From DASTBU01 sp035711845 (GTDB lineage Bacteria > Acidobacteriota > Vicinamibacteria > Vicinamibacterales > 2-12-FULL-66-21): DNA of 50,087 nucleotides. Both the position numbers and the translations under genes were made by a program. Positions 1-9,352 of this stretch are shown piece after piece. Positions within the stretch are counted from its first letter, which is position 1; each line of letters starts with the position of its first letter. The notes under the pieces were generated by a model that worked only from the letters and a program-made list of their open reading frames with translations, did no database searches and was not told where the DNA came from. Location: positions 1-50,087 of the forward strand of contig DASTBU010000179.1 in the NCBI GenBank assembly GCA_035711845.1. The letters run 5' to 3'.

Positions 1-167
1 GGGCCCCGGAATCTGGAGCGGTTTTTCCTTCGGTCGATTTAGCGCCGAGACGGGAGAAGGGCGCTGGGAGGCGCTTCTCGTCCCGACTATCGGTTGATGC
101 GTCAGCGCACTTTATGGGTTGCGGGCGTCCATGGGAGCAGGGCGGAAAAAGTATAGACGACAAAGGG
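1..167. other. window edge, non-coding spacer
   Basis: No gene is visible here. An imperfect inverted repeat lies at about 50-87 (arms rich in CGGGA and TCCCG with GAAG/CTTC inside). It is not followed by a T run on either strand, so I do not call it a terminator. It lies just beyond the 3' end of the minus-strand gene ending at 168. Confidence 0.3.
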
Positions 168-2642
168 CTAATGGCGTACCCGCGAATTTTGTGATTTCTG
201 GCGGGGCCCAGAAATTTCCTCGCTCAGCAGCGGTGGTGAACCGGTGGCCGTCGCGGCGAGGCTGCGTAGCGGGACCAGGAGCAGGACGTATAACAATCCG
301 GCAATCAACAGGTTGGCATGGATACCCAGCCACATCGACACCATCACCGCCAGAATCGAGGCCATGACCCCGGCCGCTCCGTTCACGCCCCACATCCAGG
401 CGGTCACACGATCCGATTGCTGGCCGACCAGCCGCATTCCGATCGGGAAGCAGCATCCCATCGCGAGCGCGAGCGGCACGACGAAGCCCGCCACCACAAC
501 AGTTCGTCCCACCAACCCCCATCCGACCGTCCATTCCATCACAGGCTGGAGGAGCATCATCTCGACCAGCACCAGCATTCCAATCGCAACGGGCAGGAAG
601 CGCGACCGCCGCTGCCGTTGGACATCGATCCGCTCGGAAGCAAAGCTGCCGAGGCCCGCTGAGAGGATCATCAGGAACAGGATGATCGAAAACGTGTAGG
701 TCGGGTGGCCCAGATAGACCGAGAATCGCTGCAGGAACGGTATCTGCACGAACATGAAGGCGAGCCCGATCAACCCAAAATAGGCGAGCGCGGCGCCAAA
801 GAGCCGTGGTGGCATCAAAGGCCGTCCCACGCTCGCCAGCGGCCACGCGATGATCCCGAGCACCAGGATTGCGGCAATTACCGCCAGCGCAATCAGCGTC
901 CTCGTCGCGCGCAGGTTTCCGCTGACCACGCCGGCGCTCGCAGGGGCGTTGGTCTGAAAGAATGCTGCGGGCTTGAGCATGTTGAAAAAGAACGGCCGTC
1001 GATCGGTTGGCGCGGTGAAATCGAAGTACCGATCCGAGGTCGCCCGCTTCAGCGCTTCGGCTGAACCTGCATCGATGATGTCCTGAAGCCGCTCGTCGGT
1101 CGCCGCGGTCCAGGGGCTGACCCGCACGGAAAATCCAAGGGGCTGGACGACGTCATGGAGCCTGACGCGATCGGTCTCGGAAAACGGGGCCGGCGAGACC
1201 AGCAGCGTGGCAACCCGCCCGCAGGTCACGAGCACCAGGTGCTCACGTGGCGAGCGGACACCGAAGTCGAGGAGCGACGCAACCCCGAGCGACAGCAGCC
1301 GGGTCGTCTCGGAGGCTGCATCCGGATCGAACCACCGCGAGACGCTGAACACGCCGGTCGGCGTGAGGGCGCGCAGAAACACCTGCCACCCCTCCCGCGT
1401 GTAGAGGCCGTTTTCGGACAGGGTGAACGCCCCGGCGCCGGTCGCCGCCCACGTGTCGATGAGCGACATCTGCAGGACATCGAATTGCCGGCCGTTGCGC
1501 GTCAGGTACGACCGAGCCTCGTCGTTGACGAGTGTCACGCCTGGATGCTGGGTGACGCGGGCGAAATCGCGATATCGGCCGCTCAGCGCGCGCACGAGCA
1601 CTTCGTTGATCTCGATACCCGTAATCGACGCGTTGCCAGCCCAGATCGCGGTGAGGATGTCGCGGCCACCGCCAACCCCGATGACCGCGACGTTCCCGCG
1701 CCGCAGCCTGTAGGGCAGAGAGGTGACGTCATACTGCACCCACTCGAGCGATTTGGGGTCGCCGTCCCACTCCGTGATGACCGTGCCCGCATCACCGTCG
1801 ATTGCGGCCAGCGCCGCCGTCACCCGAATATCGGGCAGAGCGGCGGACGGCCCCCAGAGAAACACCGGGCCATTGGCCGGCGCCCTGACGATGACGTTCG
1901 AGTGCGCGTTCCAGTCCGTGAAATCGATCGCGCGGTCGTCCAGCCACAGGCCGCGGCTCTTGGGATAGATCACCCCGAGCGGGCGATCGGCGCTGGCGTT
2001 GGCCGCGGCCAGCCCGAAGAGGATCGCCGCGACCATCAGGTGCGCCACGCCCCTCCGGCCTGCATACCTCGCCAAGCACCACGCGCCGATCGCAGCAGCG
2101 CCGCCGGTCGCGATGGCCGTGGACGTGATCTCGGTCAGGTCGAGCAACCATATGATCGCCAGGCATCCGGCGGCAGCGCCGACAAGGTCGGCACCGTACA
2201 GCACGCCGATCGGCGCTCGCGTCCGGGTCAGGGCCAGCGTCACCGCCACGCCGGAGATCACGAACGGCACCGTCAGCACGAGGGTGGCAATCCCGAGGGC
2301 CGCGAACTCGGCCGGCGATCCGCCCCTCCCGGCTGGAAACGGGATCACCAGGTTGCCAATGTGCGAGATTGGCACCGAGATCGCCAGAGCGATCCCTACG
2401 GCGGGAAGCAGGCGAACCGCGCGTTCAGGCGCGAACAGCTCCCCTGCGATGAACACGAACACCGCTCCGGCCGCCATGCCGAGCATCGCCACGGAGACGG
2501 CGAGGAACGACAGGTGATACCAGGTGAGCACCGACAACAATCGTGTGTCGAGCACCTCCAGCATCAAGGTCGCCAAGGTGATGAAGAAGAGGCCGCCGAG
2601 AAGCCAGGGAAGGCGCGGGTGCGCCAGACGGTGAGCAGACAA
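168..2642 (-). CDS. membrane-fused spermidine-synthase-like protein
   Basis: 824-residue protein with three parts: an N-terminal set of hydrophobic helices (about residues 12-215), a soluble Rossmann methyltransferase/spermidine-synthase-like domain with the SAM-type glycine loop GVGGGRD near residue 322 and the acidic segment GIEINE shortly after, and a C-terminal block of further helices (about 600-800). This architecture occurs in poorly characterised fused spermidine synthase-like proteins; polyamine synthesis is not demonstrated and the substrate is unknown. The first usable start is a TTG at 2642, 14 bases after the stop of the upstream HEAT gene, with no clear ribosome binding site, so translational coupling is likely. 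Family call is good, function is uncertain. Confidence 0.75.
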   Translation of the reverse strand: MSAHRLAHPRLPWLLGGLFFITLATLMLEVLDTRLLSVLTWYHLSFLAVSVAMLGMAAGAVFVFIAGELFAPERAVRLLPAVGIALAISVPISHIGNLVIPFPAGRGGSPAEFAALGIATLVLTVPFVISGVAVTLALTRTRAPIGVLYGADLVGAAAGCLAIIWLLDLTEITSTAIATGGAAAIGAWCLARYAGRRGVAHLMVAAILFGLAAANASADRPLGVIYPKSRGLWLDDRAIDFTDWNAHSNVIVRAPANGPVFLWGPSAALPDIRVTAALAAIDGDAGTVITEWDGDPKSLEWVQYDVTSLPYRLRRGNVAVIGVGGGRDILTAIWAGNASITGIEINEVLVRALSGRYRDFARVTQHPGVTLVNDEARSYLTRNGRQFDVLQMSLIDTWAATGAGAFTLSENGLYTREGWQVFLRALTPTGVFSVSRWFDPDAASETTRLLSLGVASLLDFGVRSPREHLVLVTCGRVATLLVSPAPFSETDRVRLHDVVQPLGFSVRVSPWTAATDERLQDIIDAGSAEALKRATSDRYFDFTAPTDRRPFFFNMLKPAAFFQTNAPASAGVVSGNLRATRTLIALAVIAAILVLGIIAWPLASVGRPLMPPRLFGAALAYFGLIGLAFMFVQIPFLQRFSVYLGHPTYTFSIILFLMILSAGLGSFASERIDVQRQRRSRFLPVAIGMLVLVEMMLLQPVMEWTVGWGLVGRTVVVAGFVVPLALAMGCCFPIGMRLVGQQSDRVTAWMWGVNGAAGVMASILAVMVSMWLGIHANLLIAGLLYVLLLVPLRSLAATATGSPPLLSEEISGPRQKSQNSRVRH

Positions 2643-2656
2643 GCCAGTGAAGTCTA

Positions 2657-3826
2657 TCAGCGAACGAGCGTCAGGACTCGGCCGGCGGCCCGGACGCGGG
2701 CGAGCCTGTCCGGGAGCCGCAGCAACTGACGTAACGCCTTGAGGTCGGTGGCGAGGACCTCGCTCAACGACTCGGCGGCCATGTTGCGGATGGCCGGATT
2801 CGAATCAGCCATGCCGCTGTCGATGATTTGTCGAGCGAGCTGCGGGTCGTACGGAGCGATCAAGCGGGCGGCGCCAATTCTCACCTCGGGCTCGCCGGCC
2901 GAGGTCAGCCGCCTCACCTGGTCCATCCAGAGCGCGTCGGGCTGCGACGCCATCGCCTGCGCGGCAATCAGCCTGCTCTTCTCCGACTCCGCCGTCCACA
3001 ACTCCTGCAGCATCGGCGCGCCGCTCATGTCGCCAAGCCGGAACAGCGCAGCGGCGGCTTTGATGCGCACGTAGCCCGACTTGTCGTCGAGGGCCGGCTT
3101 GATCCGATCGATGATGTCGTGCTGGCTTGCCAATGTGCCGAGCCCTTCGACGGCGGCGCCGCGGATCTCGGGCGCCTGATCCTGAAGCCGATCGGCGAGC
3201 GGCGCAATCGCCAGCGCGCTGCCGCTCTGCGCGAGCGCCTCGAGGGTCGCGAGAACATTGCTGCCGCCGCTGTTCAACTGCGAGATGAGCGCCTTGACGG
3301 CCGATGCGTTCCCCGTGGCCGCGAGCGCCCGCAGCTCGGGGGGACTGCCACTCGTCGAGGCGGCCGACAGCTCGGCGGCCGCCTCGCTGTCTCCGTCGTC
3401 GGCCAGCACGCGCAGCGCCTCGAGATGCGCCGCGTCCTTCTGGCCGTCGGCGGCGACCTCGTGCAGGAGGGCGATTGCGACGCGTCTCACCGTCGAGGGC
3501 TCGTCGAGAGCCCGCCCGCCGAGCCAGCGTTCGTACTGGTCGAGCCCGGCATGCCCTCCGCCGCGGGCAATCTCGGCTTCGACGGCCAGCATCATCGCAG
3601 CGGCGCTCGTCGGATAGGTGGCGAGCACCTGCGCCGCGCGCGCGGCCGCCTCGTTGGTGAGGCCCTGCGCGAGCAACGCCCAGCCCTGGGTCAGCGCGGT
3701 CGCCTCTTCGATTCCAATCGCGCCCGGTCTCGCGGGCTTGACAGGGGCTTTGGGCTGCTGAGCAAGCGCGGAACACGGCAGGCAGACGACGCCCAGCAGA
3801 AAGATGATGAGTTTCGAGAAGGACAT
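2657..3826 (-). CDS. exported HEAT-repeat protein
   Basis: 389 residues. A signal peptide is visible (hydrophobic residues 5-20, cleavage expected after ALA near residue 22), so the protein is probably periplasmic or membrane-associated. Residues about 40-75 look like a TPR-type helical pair (LTNEAAARAAQVLATYP), and residues 150-389 form a run of HEAT/PBS-lyase-type repeats (paired helices such as IRGAAVEGLGTLA and VRIKAAAALFRLG). These are protein-binding scaffolds with no catalytic residues. It sits directly upstream of the membrane-fused spermidine-synthase-like gene and may be co-transcribed with it. A second protein of similar signal-TPR-HEAT layout occurs at 34618-35838. Specific role unknown. 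Confidence 0.75.
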   Translation of the reverse strand: MSFSKLIIFLLGVVCLPCSALAQQPKAPVKPARPGAIGIEEATALTQGWALLAQGLTNEAAARAAQVLATYPTSAAAMMLAVEAEIARGGGHAGLDQYERWLGGRALDEPSTVRRVAIALLHEVAADGQKDAAHLEALRVLADDGDSEAAAELSAASTSGSPPELRALAATGNASAVKALISQLNSGGSNVLATLEALAQSGSALAIAPLADRLQDQAPEIRGAAVEGLGTLASQHDIIDRIKPALDDKSGYVRIKAAAALFRLGDMSGAPMLQELWTAESEKSRLIAAQAMASQPDALWMDQVRRLTSAGEPEVRIGAARLIAPYDPQLARQIIDSGMADSNPAIRNMAAESLSEVLATDLKALRQLLRLPDRLARVRAAGRVLTLVR

Positions 3827-3850
3827 GTAGCTCTGACGCCTGAAAAACTG

Positions 3851-4702
3851 CTATGGCCGGGTTTCCTGAAGTCTGGATTCCCGAGTCGTCGGTGGCAGAT
3901 CGGTCCGCGCGGTGGATAGCACCGCCTCGACCTCCTGTGGGGCGAATCGCCGATACTCACGCCGCCGACGCCGGATCCTCGACCCCCATCGCAGCGCGTA
4001 CAAATCGCGGAGCTGCACGAGGTAGCCTGCCGCCTCGCGCAGGCTCATCTTGCTTTCACCCTGCTCGCGGTCGTCGAAGCGGTACGGAATCTCGACGAGG
4101 CGGCAGGGCCAGCCACGAAGCAGCAGCTCGAGGCAGATCTTGAAGCCCCCTGCTCGAATCGTGACACGGTTCGCGATGTCGCGGCGGATCACGAAGAAGC
4201 CCGACGCGGCGTCCCGCACCGGGCTCAACGGCCGTGCCGCGAGGCAGGCGGCCCTGGACAGGAGTCGCCGCCACAGGGGCCAGTCTGGCGTCGAGCCTCC
4301 GGGAATGTACCGGCTGGCGATCACCGCATCGGCCCGGCAGGCTTCGAGGACCCGAAACAGGCGCGGAACCATCGCGGGCGGATGACTGAAATCGGCGTCC
4401 ATCACACCGACCGTGGCCGCCGACGCGATCGAGAAGCCTGCGACCACGGCCGTCCCGAGGCCGAGTTTGCCCGGTCGGTGGATCACGCGCAGCCGATAGG
4501 CGCGAGCGAGCTCGTCGGCAACGGCGCCTGTTCCATCGGGCGAGTTGTCGTCCACGATGATCATTTCGAGCGCGACGCCCCGAACGTCGCACGCCTCGAA
4601 GACCGCGCGCACCAGCTCGGCCAGGCGGTCGCGCTCGTTGTAGGTCGGCACGACCATCGTGAGGTCGGCCGCGCTCGATTCCCCGAAGGGCGCACTGCCC
4701 AT
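3851..4702 (-). CDS. polyprenol-phosphate sugar transferase, GT2 family (DPM1-like)
   Basis: 283 residues with a single GT-A fold and no C-terminal membrane segments. It starts with VVPTYNERD, followed by IIVDDNSPDGT (nucleotide-binding Asp pair) and MDADFSHPP, the metal-binding DxD region. This matches polyprenol monophosphomannose synthases, which move mannose from GDP-mannose to a lipid-phosphate carrier at the inner face of the membrane. The product would suit the GT39-like transferase encoded divergently at 4731. The C-terminal 40 residues are basic and probably disordered. A TATAGT hexamer lies 7 bases before the ATG. Family is clear; donor sugar is inferred. Confidence 0.82.
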   Translation of the reverse strand: MGSAPFGESSAADLTMVVPTYNERDRLAELVRAVFEACDVRGVALEMIIVDDNSPDGTGAVADELARAYRLRVIHRPGKLGLGTAVVAGFSIASAATVGVMDADFSHPPAMVPRLFRVLEACRADAVIASRYIPGGSTPDWPLWRRLLSRAACLAARPLSPVRDAASGFFVIRRDIANRVTIRAGGFKICLELLLRGWPCRLVEIPYRFDDREQGESKMSLREAAGYLVQLRDLYALRWGSRIRRRRREYRRFAPQEVEAVLSTARTDLPPTTRESRLQETRP

Positions 4703-4709
4703 TCCCGTT

Positions 4710-4717
4710 ACTATAAT
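4710..4717. promoter_or_regulatory. overlapping divergent -10 elements
   Basis: The eight bases ACTATAAT read TATAAT on the plus strand (4712-4717) and TATAGT on the minus strand (4715-4710). The plus box lies 13 bases before the GTG of the GT39-like gene and the minus box 7 bases before the ATG of the GT2 gene. Only 28 bases separate the two start codons, so one symmetric box probably serves both directions. No good -35 match is seen for either. Confidence 0.55.
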
Positions 4718-4730
4718 TCAGCTCCTTTTC

Positions 4731-6470
4731 GTGCCCTATTCCCGACGGTTCCTCCTCACCGTCCTGGTGGCGGCCCTGGTTGCCGGCGCTGCGCTGCGGC
4801 TCGCCTGGCCGACTGCCGATCCGCCGACGCACGCCACGGTCGGCGTCGTGTGGCACGACGAAGGCGCCTGGGTCCACAACGCGCGCAATCGAGTGCTCTG
4901 GGGAACGTGGCGCACCGATAACTGGAACCCGATGTTCATCGCGCCCGTGTTCACCGCGCTGGAAGCGGGAGCGTTCGGGCTGTTCGGCGTCGGCACGTGG
5001 CAGGCGCGCACGGTGCCGGCCGTCTCTGGCCTGGCCGCGATCGCGCTGCTCGCAGCCGGCCTGGCAACGCTCGGCGGCCGGCGCGCCGCCGTCATCGGCG
5101 CGGTGTTGCTCGCCACCAACTACGTGTTCGTGATGTGGAATCGCGCGGCCTTGATGGAATCCACAATGACGTCGTTGATCGTGGCGAGCTGGGCGGCCTA
5201 CGCCGTGGCGGCCCGTCGTCCGCTTGCCGGACTCGCAGCTGGCAGCGCCGCCGTGCTGGCGGTGTTCACCAAGGCGTCGGCGGTCTTCTTCGTGGGGGCG
5301 ATCGGGCTCGACGCCGCGTTCACCATTGGATCGTCGCGCGTGCTGCAGACACGATCCAGGCTAGATACCGGCTCGCCAGCGGTGCAGCGCGCTGCGTGGT
5401 GGACGCTCGCCGGCGTGGTTCTCACGATCGCCCTCGTCGCCATGGTGTTCGTGTTGCCCAACTGGAGCGAATATCGGTTCTACAACTGGCAGATGAGCGT
5501 CACGCGCAAGCCCGAGTACTCCGTGGGCGCACTGCTCGATCGCGCGTCATGGCTGCCGATCGCGCACGACTTCTTCACGCGCATGTGGCTGGTGACGCTG
5601 GCCGCTGCACTGGCGATTCCCGGCGTCGCCGCGCGATGGAGCCGCGCGCTGCCGGCCGAGCGGCTGCTGGTGCTCTGGGTGATGATCGGTCTGCTGGAGC
5701 TGGTCGTCCACGATTCGGGCAACGAGCGGCGATACGTGATGTTCATTCCGGCGCTGGTCGCGCTCGCAGCGCTTCTGCTGGGACGGGAGGGCCCGGTTAT
5801 TCCCGATTCCGTCCATCTCGATGGCCGCACGCGCTGGTTGTCGATTCCGCTGCTCCTGCTTCTCGCGTATCTGGTCATCGGCTCGGTGGTGCGACTCGCC
5901 TATCTGTATCAGATCGGCCCCGGGGTGAGGCTCGCTGCGGCCCTCTCGGTTGCCGCCGTGCTGGCCCTTGTCTGGCGCTGGCAGGCGGTGACAGGCTGGC
6001 TCGCGGTCCAGCGGATGCGCCCCGAGGCGGCTCTCCTGGTCGCGGGGCTCGTGGTTGCGGGCGACCTCGCGCAGTACTGGCAGTGGGCGACCCGCCGCAC
6101 GAGCCGCAACTACGAAGCCAGCCTCGCACTCGGGCGCGTGCTCCCGCCGGGCACGCTCGTTCACGGAAAGCTGGCAAACGGGCTCTCGCTCGAGAATCGG
6201 ATCCGCCCCGTCTTCGTCGGGCGCGGTTTCGGCAACTACGAGGATCGGAAGCGCCGCGATGATGTGCGCTATATTCTGACGTATACCGCGCCGCGCATCG
6301 GCTACGAAGGATCGGTCATCCAGGACGTGCTCGAGGCCTACCCGAACCGTGCAATCATCATGACGTTCGACGTTGCCGAGACGTCGTCTGGCCACGACAA
6401 GGCCGCGCTCATCGACAAGTTCGGCGGCCCGGCGGCGTCCCCTGACAGGACCGGGCGTGCGCAGGATTGA
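4731..6470 (+). CDS. GT39-like membrane glycosyltransferase (ArnT/PMT family)
   Basis: 579 residues with about a dozen hydrophobic helices. The N-terminal helix is followed by VVWHDEGAWVHNA, matching the conserved acidic site in the first periplasmic loop of GT39/ArnT/PMT-type transferases. These use polyprenol-phosphate sugars as donors on the outer face of the membrane, and the adjacent divergent GT2 gene could make such a donor. The start is taken as GTG 4731, giving a membrane segment at once (SRRFLLTVLVAALVAGAAL); an ATG further upstream would run back over the GT2 gene. The 3' end overlaps the next gene by 14 bases. Acceptor (lipid, glycan or protein) cannot be told. Confidence 0.75.
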   Translation: MPYSRRFLLTVLVAALVAGAALRLAWPTADPPTHATVGVVWHDEGAWVHNARNRVLWGTWRTDNWNPMFIAPVFTALEAGAFGLFGVGTWQARTVPAVSGLAAIALLAAGLATLGGRRAAVIGAVLLATNYVFVMWNRAALMESTMTSLIVASWAAYAVAARRPLAGLAAGSAAVLAVFTKASAVFFVGAIGLDAAFTIGSSRVLQTRSRLDTGSPAVQRAAWWTLAGVVLTIALVAMVFVLPNWSEYRFYNWQMSVTRKPEYSVGALLDRASWLPIAHDFFTRMWLVTLAAALAIPGVAARWSRALPAERLLVLWVMIGLLELVVHDSGNERRYVMFIPALVALAALLLGREGPVIPDSVHLDGRTRWLSIPLLLLLAYLVIGSVVRLAYLYQIGPGVRLAAALSVAAVLALVWRWQAVTGWLAVQRMRPEAALLVAGLVVAGDLAQYWQWATRRTSRNYEASLALGRVLPPGTLVHGKLANGLSLENRIRPVFVGRGFGNYEDRKRRDDVRYILTYTAPRIGYEGSVIQDVLEAYPNRAIIMTFDVAETSSGHDKAALIDKFGGPAASPDRTGRAQD

Positions 6471-7296
6471 CGAAGGCGCCATCAAGGCGCATGCGGACGT
6501 CCGGTTCCGTTCGGAGTACGACTACGCGGTGTTCGAGTATTACCGCAGCGCGAAAGTGATCGCGTTCCTGGAGCGCGCGGGCGTGGCGGTGCGGGGCCGC
6601 GTGCTCGACGCGGGATGCGGCGGCGGCGGCATGCCCGTCTCCCTCGCCGAGGAGGCGTCGCTCGTGGTGGGCATCGACCCCGCCCCGCGCTTCCAGACGG
6701 CCGGCGTCGCCCTCGGGCGCGAGCGCCGGCTGCCGAACCTGAGGTTTGCACAGGCCGACGGCATGTTTCTCCCGTTTCGTGACGGGAGCTTCGATCTCGT
6801 GCTGTCGCACGCCGTCATCGAGCACGTCGCCGACGCGCCGCTGTATCTTCGAGAGTGCGCGCGGGTCCTCGCGCCCGGCGGGCACGTCTTTCTGTCCACC
6901 GCGCCGTACCTGTCGTTTGCCGGGGCGCACCTGCCGCGGCTGAAGGTTCAGATTCCGCTGCACCTGATCGTCGGACGACCTGCGGCGTTCGTCACGTTTC
7001 GATTCCTGGCGCGGCATGCCGCCTGGACGTTGAAGGAGCCTGCGAACGAGAACTCGTTCATCAAAGCGGCGCGCCGCGGCGAGAGCAAGCACGACGATCT
7101 GCTCGAAAAGGTGCGCGTCGGCCGCCTTCGCGCGCAAATCGCCGCCGCCGGGCTTCGCATCGTGCGTGAGGAGCTGCACGTCACGGCAACCGTTCGCCGC
7201 ATGCCTCGGCCCGTGGCACGGTGGCTGCGCGACAGCCCGCTGACCCAGGACGCCCTCATCAGCAACATGGAATACGTGCTCGCGGCGGGATCGTAA
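6457..7296 (+). CDS. class I SAM-dependent methyltransferase
   Basis: 279 residues from GTG 6457, overlapping the 3' end of the GT39-like gene by 14 bases. Motif I is VLDAGCGGGGMPVSLA, followed by the acidic end of strand 2 (VVGIDPAP), FAQADGMFLPF and the motif IV/post-motif region SFDLVLSHAVIEHV. The type-11 methyltransferase pattern is typical of sugar- or lipid-modifying enzymes in surface polysaccharide clusters. Its location between a glycosyltransferase and a GNAT/deacetylase pair supports a glycan-decoration role. Substrate not determined. Confidence 0.78.
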   Translation: MRRIDEGAIKAHADVRFRSEYDYAVFEYYRSAKVIAFLERAGVAVRGRVLDAGCGGGGMPVSLAEEASLVVGIDPAPRFQTAGVALGRERRLPNLRFAQADGMFLPFRDGSFDLVLSHAVIEHVADAPLYLRECARVLAPGGHVFLSTAPYLSFAGAHLPRLKVQIPLHLIVGRPAAFVTFRFLARHAAWTLKEPANENSFIKAARRGESKHDDLLEKVRVGRLRAQIAAAGLRIVREELHVTATVRRMPRPVARWLRDSPLTQDALISNMEYVLAAGS

Positions 7297-7310
7297 CGCT
7301 CGACGGAATC

Positions 7311-8354
7311 GTGGCAGAAATCAATCGCTACAGGCCGGAGGACAGGCGCGCAGTCGATGCGCTCTACCGGCGCGTCTTCGGCAACGACGCGGCCGAGGCC
7401 AGCCGTCTGCGCTGGGACTGGCAATACCGGCGCAATCCCAACAACCCGGGAGGCGAGCCCGAGATCTGGATCGCGCGCGAGGGCCCGGCGATCATCGGGC
7501 AGTACGCGACGATGCCCGTTCAGCTGTCGGTGGGGGGACAGCAGGTGCAGGCCTCCTGGGGGATGGACGTCATGGTGGCGCCGGAGCGGCAGCGTCAGGG
7601 CCTCGGGGAAGTCCTCTTCAGGACCTGGGATCGCAACGTCGGCGCCTCGCTCGGGCTGGGTCTCTCCGAGTCGTCCTACAAGCTGTTTCAGAAGCTGCGA
7701 TGGCCCGATGTGGGCCCTTTGCCGTGCCTCGTCAAACCGCTCACGCGTCGGGCGTTCCGGCGGCCGAGCTGGCCGATGCCGGTCAACCGGCTCGTGTCCG
7801 CCCTCACGGTCCCCCTCGTGATGCTCGTGTCGCGCGCGCGTCCCGTCGGCGCGGAAGTGCGCATGCTCCAGCGATTCGACGACAGCTTCACGGAGTTGTG
7901 GGAGCGACTGGCGCCGCGCTTCGATTTCGCGGTTCGGCGCGACGCGGCGTATCTCAACTGGAAATACGTCTCGGCGCCGCACGTCCGCTATGCAATCGCC
8001 GCGCTGCGCCGGGATGCGCGCACGATCGGTTATGCCGTGTACCGTCATCTGCACGAACCGCGCGGGCGGGTCACGCTGCTCGCGGATTTCCTGGTGGACC
8101 CTGACGACCCGTCCGACCTGGGCACGCTTCTGCGCTGGGTCGACCGGGAGGCCCGGCAGGCCGATTCGGACAAGATCCGGACCTTCGCGATGCACGCCGG
8201 ATTTCGACGCGTGCTCAGGCGCGCGGGGTACTTTCAGGTGAAGTCCACCGTGCAGTTCGTGACCAAGGTCAATGGAATCGACGTGCAGCCCGCCTTCTAC
8301 GAGAACACCGATCGCTGGCACGTCACGCTCGGCGACTCGGACCAGGATCGCTGA
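7311..8354 (+). CDS. GNAT-family N-acyltransferase
   Basis: 347 residues from GTG 7311. The acetyl-CoA-binding motif A is visible as MDVMVAPERQRQGLGEVL (RQGLG pyrophosphate loop) at about residues 85-105, giving one clear GNAT fold in the N-terminal half. The C-terminal half (about 180-340) has a second alpha/beta region with DAAYLNWKYV, as in two-lobe GNAT proteins found in glycan and capsule clusters. The start follows the methyltransferase stop by 14 bases, and the deacetylase gene begins 17 bases after its stop, so these form one operon. It may acylate an amino sugar exposed by the neighbouring deacetylase; this is inferred from context. Confidence 0.7.
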   Translation: MAEINRYRPEDRRAVDALYRRVFGNDAAEASRLRWDWQYRRNPNNPGGEPEIWIAREGPAIIGQYATMPVQLSVGGQQVQASWGMDVMVAPERQRQGLGEVLFRTWDRNVGASLGLGLSESSYKLFQKLRWPDVGPLPCLVKPLTRRAFRRPSWPMPVNRLVSALTVPLVMLVSRARPVGAEVRMLQRFDDSFTELWERLAPRFDFAVRRDAAYLNWKYVSAPHVRYAIAALRRDARTIGYAVYRHLHEPRGRVTLLADFLVDPDDPSDLGTLLRWVDREARQADSDKIRTFAMHAGFRRVLRRAGYFQVKSTVQFVTKVNGIDVQPAFYENTDRWHVTLGDSDQDR

Positions 8355-8371
8355 GGCGGGCCGATCTGCTC

Positions 8372-9343
8372 ATGTACTTACTGGCGGGCATCGACACCGA
8401 GGGAGACAATCAGTGGGACCCGGCTGCACGGGCGAACCAGACCTTCGAGAACATCTACGCGCTTCACCGGCTGCATGCGCTGTTCGCGCGACACGGCACG
8501 CGGCCGACCTACGTCATCACCTATCCCGTGGCCCGGGATCCGCGTTCGGCCGAGGTGCTGCGATCGCTCCTGAACGGCGGCGACTGCGAGATCGGCGCGC
8601 ATCACCATGCGTGGGAAACGCCTCCCTGTTCGGAAGAGGATGTCAGGTCCCATCCATACGCGGCGTGGCTGCCGCGCCGTCAGTTCGAGCAGCAGGTTGA
8701 CACGCTGACCGGCGCGATCGCATCCGCGGTGGGCGCGCGGCCCGTGACCTACCGCTCGGGTCGCTTCGGTTTTTCGGCCGAGCACGTGTCGGCGCTCGAG
8801 CGCGCCGGATATCTCGTGGAGTCGAGCGTCGCGCCGCTGTTCTACGAGGCGCACAAAGGCGGTCCCGACTTCGTGGAGGCGCCCCTGCGGCCGTACTTCC
8901 TGGCCTACGACTCCGCCACGCGGCCCGGCTCGAGCAACCTGCTGGAAGTTCCGGTCTCGGCCGCGTTGAACCGACGGTGGCCGGCCGTCCTCCAGCACGC
9001 CTACGGGCGGGCGCCGCGGCCGTACACGACCAAACGCGTGCTCCGCGCGCTGCGGCTCGCGCGCGTGCGGTGGTTGCGCCCGTCGTGGTCGTCGCTCGAG
9101 GACATGATCGGCCTCGCACGCGACCTTGCACGCGCCGGGGAACCGGTGCTGAACCTGATCTTCCATTCGAGCGAAGCAATCGTGGGCGGGAGCCCGTACA
9201 ACCGGACGCAGGCGGAGCTCGACGCTTTCGGCGAGCGTCTCGAACGGTTCCTGCATTTCGCGACCCGCGAGCTCGGCGCAACGCCGGTGACGTTCAATGA
9301 GTTCAGGACGAAGTACTGCGCGAGCGACGGAGCTGACAGCTGA
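8372..9343 (+). CDS. NodB-like polysaccharide deacetylase
   Basis: 323 residues. Visible NodB motifs: an acidic pair in GIDTEGD (residues 6-12), the metal-binding His cluster EIGAHHHAW at residues 73-80, YRSGRFGFS (motif 3 Arg), and LIFHSSE near the C-terminus (motif 5 His). The family removes N-acetyl groups from glycans using a divalent metal. No signal peptide is present, so it likely works on a cytoplasmic lipid-linked or nucleotide-linked glycan. It follows the GNAT gene by 17 bases. A 160-bp foldback element begins 10 bases after its stop. Family call is good; substrate is unknown. Confidence 0.75.
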   Translation: MYLLAGIDTEGDNQWDPAARANQTFENIYALHRLHALFARHGTRPTYVITYPVARDPRSAEVLRSLLNGGDCEIGAHHHAWETPPCSEEDVRSHPYAAWLPRRQFEQQVDTLTGAIASAVGARPVTYRSGRFGFSAEHVSALERAGYLVESSVAPLFYEAHKGGPDFVEAPLRPYFLAYDSATRPGSSNLLEVPVSAALNRRWPAVLQHAYGRAPRPYTTKRVLRALRLARVRWLRPSWSSLEDMIGLARDLARAGEPVLNLIFHSSEAIVGGSPYNRTQAELDAFGERLERFLHFATRELGATPVTFNEFRTKYCASDGADS

Positions 9344-9352
9344 CGGCTCCTG

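Noticed and set aside
1155..2729. Long plus-strand open frame (524 codons) opposite the spermidine-synthase-like gene
   Set aside because: Arg/Gly/Gln-rich, no domain, fully antisense to a gene with clear motifs; typical of high-GC DNA.
2790..2815. tRNA-like GATTCGAATC segment
   Set aside because: It lies inside the HEAT-repeat gene and no cloverleaf can be formed around it; no tRNA was found in the window.
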